A DNA stretch of 64,000 nt from Mesorhizobium sp. NZP2077 (GTDB taxonomy: Bacteria > Pseudomonadota > Alphaproteobacteria > Rhizobiales > Rhizobiaceae), in NCBI RefSeq assembly GCF_013170805.1, contig NZ_CP051293.1, forward strand, positions 434,001 through 498,000, in the 5' to 3' direction. Numbering within the stretch: position 1 is the stretch's first letter; each line of letters begins with the position of its first letter. The translations under genes were made by a program, and so were the position numbers. Below, piece after piece: positions 8,020 through 16,721 of the stretch. The notes under the pieces are model-generated. The model made no database searches and was not told the origin of the DNA. It saw nothing but the letters and a program-made list of their open reading frames with translations.

Positions 8020-11000
8020 GCGGCTCCAGCCGCGTTTTTTCCATTCCCCCCGGAGCGCCGTTTCTGCCGACGCTGGCCGAGGCGCTGCTTGCCGGCCGCC
8101 TGATTCCCGGATTTCATCTCGACGGCGACCCGCTCGCTCTGGCCGATGTCACCATCTATGTGCCGACGCGCCGCGCCGCGCGCGCCTTGCGCGGTGTCTT
8201 CGTCGACAGTCTGAGAGCACGCGGCGGCGGCGGTTCGGCGATCCTGCCGGTTATCCGTCCGCTCGGCGAGTTCGACGAGGACGAAGCCCTGTTCGACGCC
8301 GAACCGGCGGCAGCAATCGACCTTGCACCGCCGATCTCGGCGACCGAACGGCTGTTGCTGCTGACGCCGCTGGTGCGCGCCTGGAAACGCCGGCTGCCGG
8401 AACATGTGGTGAAGCTTTTCGCGGAAGAGATCGTCATCCCCGCCTCCACCGCCGACGCGATCTGGCTGGCGCGCGACCTCGCCGGTCTGATGGACGAGAT
8501 CGAGACGGAAGGCACGGACTGGGCGAAGCTCAAGGACCTGGTGACCGGCAGCCTTGCCGGATGGTGGCAAGTGACGCTCGAATTCCTCGGTATCGTCACC
8601 GATGCCTGGCCGAAATTCCTTGTAGAGAGCGACCGCTCCAATCCGGCCGCGCATCGCAGCGCGCTGATCCGCGCCGAGGCGGCGCGACTACGCCGCAACC
8701 CGCCAGCCGGACCGGTCATCGCCGCGGGATCGACCGGTTCGATCCCCGCCACGGCTGAACTGCTTGCCGCGATCGCCTGCTTGCCTGCCGGCGCCATCGT
8801 GCTGCCCGGGCTCGACCGGACGCTGGACGAAGGGTCCTTCCAGGCGCTCGTCGCACCCGGCGCGCGGCCGGCGGTGCTTGGCCACCCGCAATATGGCCTG
8901 GCCAGGCTGATCGGCAAGATCGGCGTGCTGCGCTCGGATGTCGAGGAGATCGGCGTGGCAGAACCGCGGCTGGCGCTACGCGCCGCTCTTGTCGGCGAAG
9001 CGCTGCGGCCGGCCGAGACCACCGAATTGTGGGCCGAGACGCGCAACGGGTTTTCGCCGACCGATATTGCCGGCGCCTTCGCCGACGTCACGCTGCTCGA
9101 GGCGGCCAGCGAACGCGATGAGGCCGTCGCCATCGCCGTCGCGCTGAAGCAGGCCGTCGAACAGCCCGGACAAAGGGCGGCTCTCGTTACCGGCGACCGC
9201 GCGCTGGCGCGGCGCGTCTGCGTCGAACTCCAGCGCTTCGGCGTCGTTGCCGACGATTCCGGCGGCACGCCGCTCGCCAATAGCCCGGCAGCTAGCCTGC
9301 TCCGCTTGGCGCTCGAGGCAGTGTTCCGGCCGGGCGACCCGGTCGGCCTGTTGTCATTGCTCAAGCATCCGCTGCTCGGCCTCGGCCTCGAACGCGCCAC
9401 TGTGCGCAACGCGGCCGGACTGGTCGAACTGGTGGCACTGCGCGGCGGCACCGGCCGCCCCGACATCGTTTCGCTTCCGGAACTGTTCGAAACTCGTCTG
9501 ACCGGCCTGGGCGGCGACAGCCGGCCGCCCTTCTGGCTTTCCCGGCTGACCGTGCGTGCCATCGAAGATGCTCGGAACCTGCTCGAGCGTCTGACGCAGG
9601 CCCTGGCACCGCTGACGGCTTTCCGCAGCCAGGCAGAAGCTGACCTTGCCGCGCTGGTCAAAGCCAGCGTAGAGACTCTGGAAAATCTCGGCCGTTCCGC
9701 CGATGGCGGCCTGGGCGAGCTCTATGCCGGTGACCCCGGCGAAAAGCTTGCCGAACTGCTGCGCGGGCTGGTCGCGGCATCTGCTTCGCTGTCGTTTGCG
9801 GCCAGCGAATGGCCTGACGTGATGGACGCGCTGATCGCGCCCGAGTCGGTCAAGCCGGCGCAAGGCACCGACAGGAACATCGCCATCTGGGGTGCGCTGG
9901 AAGCGCGGCTGCAGGATGTCGACACGCTGGTCATCGGCGGCCTCAACGAAGGTGTCTGGCCGCGCAAGCCGGAGAGCGACCGCTTCATGTCGCGGCTGAT
10001 GAAGACCGGCATCGACCTCGAACCGCCGGAGCGGCGCATCGGCCTTGCCGCGCATGATTTCCAGATGGCCATGGGCGCGAGACATGTGGTGCTGGCCCGC
10101 TCGGCGCGTTCCGGCGATGCACCCGCCGTGCCGTCACGCTGGCTGCAACGCCTGCTCACCTTCATCGGCAACGACCAGTCGGCAATCCTGCGCCGGCGCG
10201 GCGACGAGCTGCTCGCCTGGGCGCGCGCCCTCGATACCGGTCCAAAGCAGGATTTCGCGCCAAGGCCGCAGCCGAAGCCGCCATTGGCGGTGCGCCCAAC
10301 GCATTTTTCGGTCACCGAGATCGAGACCCTGCGCCGTGATCCCTACGCCGTCTACGCAAGACGCATCCTTGGGCTGATGGCGCTCGATCCGGTGATCCGC
10401 GATCCCGGTGCCGCCGAGCGCGGCACGCTGTTCCACGCCATTCTTCACCTGTTCTCCTCACGCGTGGCCGACCCGCGCGCGCCGGACGCGCTGACCAGCC
10501 TCATTGCCGCTGGCCGCGCCTGTTTTGCCGAGGCAGCCCTTCCGGTCGATGTCGAGGCGGTGTGGTGGCCACGTTTCGAAAAACTCGCCGCCAACATCAT
10601 CGAATGGGAGCGCACGCGCGCCGATGCGGTGGTCCAACGGCATGCCGAGGAGAGGGCGGGGAAGACCGTCGTCGGACAGTCGGGCGTCACGCTGTCCGGT
10701 TATGCCGACCGCGTCGATCTGCTGGCCGGCGGGATGGCCGACATACTGGACTACAAGACCGGCTCCTCGCCATCCAAGGCGCAGGCACACACGCTGCTGG
10801 CGCCGCAACTGGCGCTGGAAGGCGCCCTGCTGAGGCGCGGTGCCTTCAAGGATTTGGGCGCGCGCGAACCGTCGCAACTGGCCTTCATCAGGTTGAAGCC
10901 GAATGGCGAAGTGTTCGAAGAGTCCATCCTCGAACACAACCGCCAGCCAAGGACCGCCGCCGATCTTGCCGAAGAAGCCTGGGCGCGGCTGGAAAAGCTT

Positions 11001-11150
11001 TTAATCCACTATGCTGATCCGGCGACCGGCTATCTGTCGCGCGCGCTGCCATTTCGCGAAGGTGAGACCGATGGCGACTACGACCATCTCGCCCGCGTGC
11101 TCGAATGGTCCGCCGGCGGCGACGCCGGTGACGAGGGAGGGGAGGCATGA
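8016..11150 (+). CDS. addB: Double-strand break repair protein AddB
   Basis: 1044 residues, overlapping murU by 4 bp and addA by 4 bp. This is the inactivated-helicase and nuclease subunit of AddAB, the RecBCD equivalent of alphaproteobacteria, which processes DNA ends for RecA. The C-terminal PD-(D/E)XK nuclease motif DYKTGSS is present, with Asp912. A conventional Walker A is not obvious at the N-terminus, as expected for alphaproteobacterial AddB. LNEGVWPRKPESDRFMS is a conserved AddB/RecC-like stretch. Gene order addB-addA is usual. Confidence 0.95.
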   Translation: MSGSSRVFSIPPGAPFLPTLAEALLAGRLIPGFHLDGDPLALADVTIYVPTRRAARALRGVFVDSLRARGGGGSAILPVIRPLGEFDEDEALFDAEPAAAIDLAPPISATERLLLLTPLVRAWKRRLPEHVVKLFAEEIVIPASTADAIWLARDLAGLMDEIETEGTDWAKLKDLVTGSLAGWWQVTLEFLGIVTDAWPKFLVESDRSNPAAHRSALIRAEAARLRRNPPAGPVIAAGSTGSIPATAELLAAIACLPAGAIVLPGLDRTLDEGSFQALVAPGARPAVLGHPQYGLARLIGKIGVLRSDVEEIGVAEPRLALRAALVGEALRPAETTELWAETRNGFSPTDIAGAFADVTLLEAASERDEAVAIAVALKQAVEQPGQRAALVTGDRALARRVCVELQRFGVVADDSGGTPLANSPAASLLRLALEAVFRPGDPVGLLSLLKHPLLGLGLERATVRNAAGLVELVALRGGTGRPDIVSLPELFETRLTGLGGDSRPPFWLSRLTVRAIEDARNLLERLTQALAPLTAFRSQAEADLAALVKASVETLENLGRSADGGLGELYAGDPGEKLAELLRGLVAASASLSFAASEWPDVMDALIAPESVKPAQGTDRNIAIWGALEARLQDVDTLVIGGLNEGVWPRKPESDRFMSRLMKTGIDLEPPERRIGLAAHDFQMAMGARHVVLARSARSGDAPAVPSRWLQRLLTFIGNDQSAILRRRGDELLAWARALDTGPKQDFAPRPQPKPPLAVRPTHFSVTEIETLRRDPYAVYARRILGLMALDPVIRDPGAAERGTLFHAILHLFSSRVADPRAPDALTSLIAAGRACFAEAALPVDVEAVWWPRFEKLAANIIEWERTRADAVVQRHAEERAGKTVVGQSGVTLSGYADRVDLLAGGMADILDYKTGSSPSKAQAHTLLAPQLALEGALLRRGAFKDLGAREPSQLAFIRLKPNGEVFEESILEHNRQPRTAADLAEEAWARLEKLLIHYADPATGYLSRALPFREGETDGDYDHLARVLEWSAGGDAGDEGGEA

Positions 11151-14100
11151 AGAAGGCCTATCCCATCCCGAGCGATACCGCCAACAGCCAGGCCCGCGCC
11201 GCCGATCCTCAGAATTCCGCCTGGGTGTCGGCCAATGCCGGTTCCGGCAAGACCCATGTGCTGGCCCAGCGCGTCATCCGGCTGCTGCTCAACGGCACCG
11301 ACCCGTCGAAAATCCTGTGCCTCACTTATACGCGCGCCGCCGCCGCCAACATGTCGAACAGGGTGTTTTCGACGCTGTCGGACTGGACGGTGCTCGGTGA
11401 CGCTGACCTTTCGGCAAAGGTGGAGGCTTTGGAGGGACGCCGGCCCGACCGTGACACCATGCGCCGGGCGCGGCGCCTGTTCGCCGAGGCGCTGGAAACG
11501 CCCGGCGGGCTGAAGATCCAGACCATCCACGCCTTCTGCGAATCCGTGCTCCACCAGTTTCCGCTGGAGGCCAACATCCCGGCCCATTTCGAGATGCTCG
11601 ACGGCCAGATGGAGGCATCGCTGTTTGCCGCCGCGCGCCGCGAGATGATCTCCGGTACGGCTGCCGGCAACGCGGATCTGGCCGACGCCTTCGCCACTGT
11701 GCTGGAATGTGGCGGCGAGGCCGGTCTCGATGCCTTGCTTGGCGAGATCGTGCGCAAGCGCGACGGGCTGCGCCAGTTCCTCGATGCGGTCGGGGTTGAT
11801 GGCTTCCAGCCTTTGTTCGATGAATTCCATTTCCACCCCGGCCAGACCGCTGAAGGGCTGGCGGCATCGGTGTGGCCACTGCCAGGCTTCCTGCCCGACG
11901 ATTTCGCCGGCTTTGCCCAGGCCGCGGAATCCACCGACGCCAGATCGGTGCTGAACAACATCCTGCCTTATGCGCGCCAGGCTTTCGCCGAGGGCGATCC
12001 CGTTCGCCGACTGCAACTGCTCGCCAGAGCCTTCCTCAAGACCGATGGCGATCCCTACGATCCGTCAAAGGCCTTCAAGAAAGCGTTGACCGACCGCTTG
12101 CCGGATCTGGCTGAACGCTACCGCTCCGCCGCCAATGCCATCATCGAGACCGTCGACCGGCTGGCGCTGTTTCGGATGCTGGAAGGCACGCGCGCGGCAC
12201 TGACCATCGCCGACTGGCTGATCGCCCGCTACGATGTGCTGAAACGCAGCCGCGGCTTTCTCGACTTCAACGATTTGATCACCCGCACGGTCAACCTTCT
12301 GGCGCGGCCCGATGCCGGCCCCTGGGTGCAATACAAGCTCGACCAGGGCATCGATCATATCCTACTCGACGAGGCGCAGGACACCAGCCCGGATCAATGG
12401 GAGGTGGTGAAGCGTCTTGCGGAGGAATTTTTCGCCGGCTTCGGTGCACGCGACCGCGTTCACCGCACGGTGTTTGCCGTGGGCGACGAGAAGCAGTCGA
12501 TCTATTCCTTCCAAGGTGCGGCCCCGGATTCCTTCGCCGACAGCCGGCTGCTGTTCGCCGGCAGAGTGCGGGATGCCGAGGCGTCCTTCGCCGACCTCAA
12601 GCTGACCTGGTCGTTCCGCTCGACCGACGACGTGCTCGCCGCCGTCGATCGCGTCTTTGCCGATCCGATCGTGCGGCGCGGCATCAGCCATGATCCCGAT
12701 CCGCTGAGCCACAAGGCGATCCGCACCGATGCGCCGGGCTATGTCGAGGTGTGGCCATCGATCGGCGCCGATATCGTCGACGAGCCCGACGACTGGACGC
12801 AAGCCATTGACCATGCTCACGCACCGGCGGTGCGCGTTGCCGAGAATGTGGCGGCGACCATCGCCGGCTGGATCGGCAAGGGCGAAATCATCGAAGGCCG
12901 TGGCAAGCGGCTGCGGCCAGGCGACGTGCTGGTGCTGGTGCGAAAGCGCGACAGTTTTGTCCATGCACTGACCCGGGCGCTCAAGCGCCGCGACATTCCG
13001 GTCGCCGGCGCCGACCGGCTGAGCCTGCCTGGCCACATCGCCGTCAAGGACCTGATCGCACTCGGCCATCTCCTGATCCAGCCGCAGGACGATCTGTCGC
13101 TCGCCGCCGTCCTGCGCAGCCCGATCTTCGACTTGCCGGAGGAGGCTCTGTTCACGCTCGCAGCGCAAAGGCCACCCGGCGTGTCGCTGGCCGCGTCGCT
13201 GCGCCAGCAGGCCGGTGAAAGCGCAGCCCTCGCGGCGATCGTCGGTCAACTCGACATCTGGGCCGATGAGGCCGCCTTTAAGCCGGTGTTCGAATTCTAT
13301 GCCGGCCTGCTGGCACGCGATGGCCTGCGCAGAAAAATGATCGGGCGGCTCGGGCCTGAAGCCGGCGATATTCTCGACGAATTCCTGAGCTTCTGCCTTG
13401 CCGAGGAGCGGACCGGCCTGCCCGGGCTGGAAGCATTTCTGTCGACGCTGGAAAATGCGGGCCCCGAGATCAAGCGCGAGATGGACCAGACGCGCGACGA
13501 GGTCCGCGTCATGACCGTGCACGCGGCCAAAGGGCTGGAGGCGCCGGTGGTGTTCCTGGTCGATGGCGGCTCTGCTCCATTCAGCGACCAGCATCTGCCG
13601 CGCCTGATGCCCTTCGACGGCTCGGGCCGGAACTTTGACGGCAAGGGCTATCTCTGGCGTTCTGCCAGCGATGTCGCCAACGGATTTTCGAAGGCCGCGG
13701 CGGCACGGGCACGGGAGCTTGCCGACGACGAATACCGCCGGCTGCTCTATGTCGGCATGACCCGCGCCGAGGACCGGCTGATCGTCTGCGGCTATCATGG
13801 CAAGCGGGCGCCGAATGCCGGCACCTGGCATTCGATCGTCAGCCGCGCGCTGATCGGTGCGCCCGAGAGCGAACAGCGTCCGCATCCTTCCGGCGGCGAG
13901 CCGGTGCATCGTTTCCACTTCACCAAGCTGCCGCCCGTCGCGCCGAGCGCCGACGAACAGGCGCGGCAGGCCGACGCTTTCGGCCCGTTGCCGGCGACCC
14001 TGTTCCGCCCCTTGCCGCCCTTCGAGGATCTGCCGCGGCCGCTGTCGCCCTCCGGCGCCTCGGCGCTGATCGACGAAGGCAAGGAAGCCGTGGTCGACAA

Positions 14101-14659
14101 GGCTTCGCCGGTGCTGGACGCTGACGCCGAGCCTGGCTTTGCAGTGCTGCGCGGGCTCGCCTTGCACAAATTGCTGCAGATGTTGCCTGGCATTGCCGAG
14201 GATGGGCGCCAAGGCGCGGCTGAGCGCTACCTGGCGCGGGTCGGCGCAGATTGGTCCGCGTCAGAGCGGGCAAGGGCTCTCGCATCGGTCAGCGCCATCC
14301 TTGCCGACTCGCGTCTCGGCCAACTGTTCGCGCCATCGTCGCGCGCCGAGGTGGCGATCATGGGCAGCCTGGAGGTGAGGGGCAAAATACGCTCGATTTC
14401 GGGCAAGATCGACCGGCTGGCGGTGACAGCGGATGCGGTGTCGATCGTCGACTACAAGACCAACCGGCCGGCGCCCGCCTCGCTGGCCGAGGTTCCATCG
14501 GCCTATCTGCTGCAGCTGGCACTCTATCGCGCCCTCTTGCAGCCGCTTTATCCCGGGCGCGAGGTCAAGGCGGCCCTGCTGTTCACCGAAGCGCCACGGC
14601 TGATCGAACTGCCGGCCGGGGCCATGGATGACGCCCTTGCCCGACTCACAGGAGCGTGA
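11147..14659 (+). CDS. addA: Double-strand break repair helicase-nuclease AddA
   Basis: 1170 residues. UvrD/Rep-type SF1A helicase with C-terminal nuclease. Walker A ANAGSGKT sits at residues 29-36, the Walker B region reads LLDEAQDTSPDQWE, motif III-like VGDEKQSIYSFQGA follows, and RVMTVHAAKGLEAPVV is motif V. The nuclease motif DYKTNRP begins at Asp1102. With AddB it unwinds and degrades double-strand ends. Start ATG overlaps the addB stop (ATGA). It is the last overlapping ORF of the run; trxA begins 75 bp later. Confidence 0.97.
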   Translation: MKKAYPIPSDTANSQARAADPQNSAWVSANAGSGKTHVLAQRVIRLLLNGTDPSKILCLTYTRAAAANMSNRVFSTLSDWTVLGDADLSAKVEALEGRRPDRDTMRRARRLFAEALETPGGLKIQTIHAFCESVLHQFPLEANIPAHFEMLDGQMEASLFAAARREMISGTAAGNADLADAFATVLECGGEAGLDALLGEIVRKRDGLRQFLDAVGVDGFQPLFDEFHFHPGQTAEGLAASVWPLPGFLPDDFAGFAQAAESTDARSVLNNILPYARQAFAEGDPVRRLQLLARAFLKTDGDPYDPSKAFKKALTDRLPDLAERYRSAANAIIETVDRLALFRMLEGTRAALTIADWLIARYDVLKRSRGFLDFNDLITRTVNLLARPDAGPWVQYKLDQGIDHILLDEAQDTSPDQWEVVKRLAEEFFAGFGARDRVHRTVFAVGDEKQSIYSFQGAAPDSFADSRLLFAGRVRDAEASFADLKLTWSFRSTDDVLAAVDRVFADPIVRRGISHDPDPLSHKAIRTDAPGYVEVWPSIGADIVDEPDDWTQAIDHAHAPAVRVAENVAATIAGWIGKGEIIEGRGKRLRPGDVLVLVRKRDSFVHALTRALKRRDIPVAGADRLSLPGHIAVKDLIALGHLLIQPQDDLSLAAVLRSPIFDLPEEALFTLAAQRPPGVSLAASLRQQAGESAALAAIVGQLDIWADEAAFKPVFEFYAGLLARDGLRRKMIGRLGPEAGDILDEFLSFCLAEERTGLPGLEAFLSTLENAGPEIKREMDQTRDEVRVMTVHAAKGLEAPVVFLVDGGSAPFSDQHLPRLMPFDGSGRNFDGKGYLWRSASDVANGFSKAAAARARELADDEYRRLLYVGMTRAEDRLIVCGYHGKRAPNAGTWHSIVSRALIGAPESEQRPHPSGGEPVHRFHFTKLPPVAPSADEQARQADAFGPLPATLFRPLPPFEDLPRPLSPSGASALIDEGKEAVVDKASPVLDADAEPGFAVLRGLALHKLLQMLPGIAEDGRQGAAERYLARVGADWSASERARALASVSAILADSRLGQLFAPSSRAEVAIMGSLEVRGKIRSISGKIDRLAVTADAVSIVDYKTNRPAPASLAEVPSAYLLQLALYRALLQPLYPGREVKAALLFTEAPRLIELPAGAMDDALARLTGA

Positions 14660-14734
14660 CACAAGACCTGCTTGAAGAAGGGCTAGATAACCACCACATT
14701 TGGTGGAACAAAGAACTCTCGAAAGGATTTCCGC

Positions 14735-15061
14735 ATGGGTGCCACCGTCAAGGTCGACAAGAACAATTTCCAGGCCGACGTGCTCAACGCCAACGTACCG
14801 GTCGTGGTTGATTTCTGGGCTGAATGGTGCGGCCCGTGCAAGATGATCGCGCCGGCGCTTGAGGACATTGCCACCGAGCTCGGTGCCAAGGTCAAGATCG
14901 CCAAGCTCAACATCGACGAGAATCCCGAGCTTGCCGCCCAGTTCGGTGTGCGTTCGATCCCGACGCTGATGATCTTCAAGGGCGGCGAAGTGGCCGACAT
15001 GAAGGTTGGTGCTGCGCCCAAGACCGCGCTGTCGCACTGGATCAACGGCAGCCTCGCCTGA
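14735..15061 (+). CDS. trxA: Thioredoxin
   Basis: 108 residues, the standard single-domain length. The active site WCGPCK has redox cysteines at 32 and 35, with the cis-proline loop RSIPTLMIF. It is a general cytoplasmic disulfide reductase. AAAGGA lies shortly before the ATG. A hairpin terminator follows within 30 bp. The 75-bp gap after addA may hold its own promoter. Confidence 0.97.
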   Translation: MGATVKVDKNNFQADVLNANVPVVVDFWAEWCGPCKMIAPALEDIATELGAKVKIAKLNIDENPELAAQFGVRSIPTLMIFKGGEVADMKVGAAPKTALSHWINGSLA

Positions 15062-15086
15062 TCCCTATCCAAAGTTTCTTGATATC

Positions 15087-15113
15087 AAGCCCGGCCTCGT
15101 GCCGGGCTTTTTG
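15087..15113 (+). terminator. Rho-independent terminator of trxA
   Basis: AAGCCCGGC (15087-15095) and GCCGGGCTT (15101-15109) form a perfect 9-bp stem with a 5-nt loop, running into a T tract (15108-15112). Confidence 0.93.
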
Positions 15114-15196
15114 TTGGCGTCATGGCTAACCCGCTCTGGCCCTCACATCAGGGCACGCCATGTCCTCTGCTGGGAAGCAGAAACAGGGAGAACGAC

Positions 15197-15478
15197 ATGA
15201 CCGGATCTGCCAAGGCCACCGTCTTCATCGACAATGAGCGCGTCATCGTCACCGAATACCGCTTCCAGCCGGGCGAAAACACTGGCTGGCATCGCCATGG
15301 TCACGACTATGTCGTGGTGCCGCTGATGGACGGCAAGCTGAAGCTGGTGACCAAGGACGGCGAAACCTTCGCCGAGATGAAGAAAGGCGCGCCCTATTTC
15401 CGCAAGGAGGGCGTCGAACACGACGTCATCAGCGCCAATGAGGGCGAATATGCTTTTATCGAGATCGAGCTGAAGTAA
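15197..15478 (+). CDS. Small cupin-domain protein
   Basis: 93 residues. The ATG at 15197 was chosen because CAGGGAG lies 6 bp upstream; the frame is open further up but lacks a good ribosome site. The protein is a single cupin barrel: HRHGHDYVVVPLMDG is the first cupin metal motif, and EHDVISANEGEYAFIEIE is the second half with one His. Such one-domain cupins bind a metal and often a small acid or sugar, or act as sensors. The substrate cannot be told from sequence. It stands alone between the trxA terminator and the vapBC pair. Confidence 0.85.
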   Translation: MTGSAKATVFIDNERVIVTEYRFQPGENTGWHRHGHDYVVVPLMDGKLKLVTKDGETFAEMKKGAPYFRKEGVEHDVISANEGEYAFIEIELK

Positions 15479-15603
15479 CCGGTCGCTAATCGCTCTAGAA
15501 ATCCATCCGTCGATCGAGCGAGCAATTGATGGCGCGCCATCATCTGCCATCTTGATGGCAGGTGCGGATCGGCCTATATTTCTTCCAACAAGGGGAGTTT
15601 GAA

Positions 15604-15852
15604 ATGGCCGAACCACAGCTCTCAGTCCGCAGCGCAAAGGCACGCGACCTGGCTCACAGGCTTGCTCGTCGTGAAAACCGTTCGATAGCCGACGTGGTCG
15701 AACGCGCGCTTGAATCCTACGAGATTCGTGAAGCTGGGCGCGAACCCGCTTCCACCTTCTATGCCAGCCTGACCGCAAGCAGTGGCGTCGACATCGATCT
15801 GGAGAAAGTTATTCGCGAAGGTCGCGAGGTTCATCCAGGAGTTGAGCTTTGA
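15604..15852 (+). CDS. vapB: VapB-family antitoxin
   Basis: 82 residues from the ATG at 15604, which has AGGGGAG a few bases upstream. The N-terminal part (LSVRSAKARDLAHRLARRENRSIADVVERALESY) looks like the ribbon-helix-helix DNA-binding region of Rv0623/PSK-type VapB antitoxins. The C-terminus would bind and block the toxin. The stop overlaps the TTG start of the downstream PIN toxin (TTGA). Antitoxins of this class usually repress their own operon; the region just before it is slightly AT-richer than its surroundings. Confidence 0.82.
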   Translation: MAEPQLSVRSAKARDLAHRLARRENRSIADVVERALESYEIREAGREPASTFYASLTASSGVDIDLEKVIREGREVHPGVEL

Positions 15853-16262
15853 TTTTCGTCGATACCAACGTGATTTCGGAGTCTTTGAAGAAGGCGCCAA
15901 ACTCGGGGGTGCTGGCATGGCTTGTCCGTAATGACGCCGAATTGGCCCTTCCCACAGTGACGATCGCTGAAATCGCCTTCGGTATTCAAAAGATACGACC
16001 TGATGAGCGTGCCGATCGGCTGGAACAGGGACTTTCCCGATGGCGCCATCGATTTGCCGGCCGGATTTTCGGACTGACGGAAGAGGCCGCGTTGGCTTAC
16101 GGCGAGATCATGGGGGCCGCGACACGCCAAGGTCGCGGCATGTCGGCTCCCGATGGCATGATTGCTGCGATAGCGCGCGTGAATGGAGGCCGGCTGGCAA
16201 CCCGCAATCTCAACGACTTTGGCACCACCAGCCTGGACCTAATCTCACCATGGGATTTCTGA
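15849..16262 (+). CDS. vapC: VapC-family PIN-domain toxin ribonuclease
   Basis: 137 residues with a TTG start coupled to vapB. PIN-domain acidic residues are in place: Asp5 in MIFVDTN, Glu41 in TIAEIAFG, the Asp in SAPDGMIAA, and the Asp of NLNDFG near the end. It is of the FitB/VapC type, a Mg-dependent endoribonuclease expected to cleave tRNA or rRNA when free of antitoxin. All catalytic residues look intact, so the system is probably functional. The stop lies 11 bp from the convergent glyoxalase gene. Confidence 0.88.
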   Translation: MIFVDTNVISESLKKAPNSGVLAWLVRNDAELALPTVTIAEIAFGIQKIRPDERADRLEQGLSRWRHRFAGRIFGLTEEAALAYGEIMGAATRQGRGMSAPDGMIAAIARVNGGRLATRNLNDFGTTSLDLISPWDF

Positions 16263-16273
16263 AGCATGTCTAG

Positions 16274-16693
16274 TCACCAGTCGGCGATCCGGTCCCCGCC
16301 GCTGAACTGCGCGCTTTTTGCGGTGTGTTCGAACAACTCGATCTTCACGCCATTGGGATCGCGGATCCAGGCCTGAAAGGTGTCGTCGCAGGCGTGCTTC
16401 TTTGCGGTCACGTCGATGCCCTTTGACTTTATATGGGCGATCGCGGCGTCGATGTCTTCGACTTCCAGGCAGAAATGGTTGATCTGGTTGAGTTCGCTGT
16501 AGGTGGTGGCGTCCTTCTGGAACACCTCGACATGGCTGCGGCCGCCACAATCGAGGTAGAAGCCAAAAATCCTGTCATCGCGCAGAAAATTGAACCGTGT
16601 GTCCAGCCCGAGCACGTGACGGTAGAAGCTTCGCGTCGCTTCCAGATCATGCGCGAAAATGCAGACATGGGCGAGCTGCCTTACCTTGATCAT
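16274..16693 (-). CDS. VOC (glyoxalase/bleomycin-resistance) family protein
   Basis: 139 residues from the ATG at 16693, chosen because CAGGAG lies upstream at the right distance. The two beta-alpha-beta-beta-beta modules of the vicinal-oxygen-chelate fold are visible: VRQLAHVCIFAHDLEATRSFY with metal His early, SHVEVFQ in the middle, and INHFCLEVEDI and IRDPNGVKIELFEH in the second half. This pattern resembles lactoylglutathione lyases and related dioxygenases. The substrate is not determinable. It follows folC by 28 bp on the same strand and is probably the end of that transcript. Confidence 0.85.
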   Translation of the reverse strand: MIKVRQLAHVCIFAHDLEATRSFYRHVLGLDTRFNFLRDDRIFGFYLDCGGRSHVEVFQKDATTYSELNQINHFCLEVEDIDAAIAHIKSKGIDVTAKKHACDDTFQAWIRDPNGVKIELFEHTAKSAQFSGGDRIADW

Positions 16694-16721
16694 CACAGGC
16701 TCCTGTTGGCCGTCACGCACC

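Noticed and set aside
12362..14212. A 616-codon minus-strand open frame opposite addA
   Set aside because: Entirely antisense to the strongly supported addA gene.
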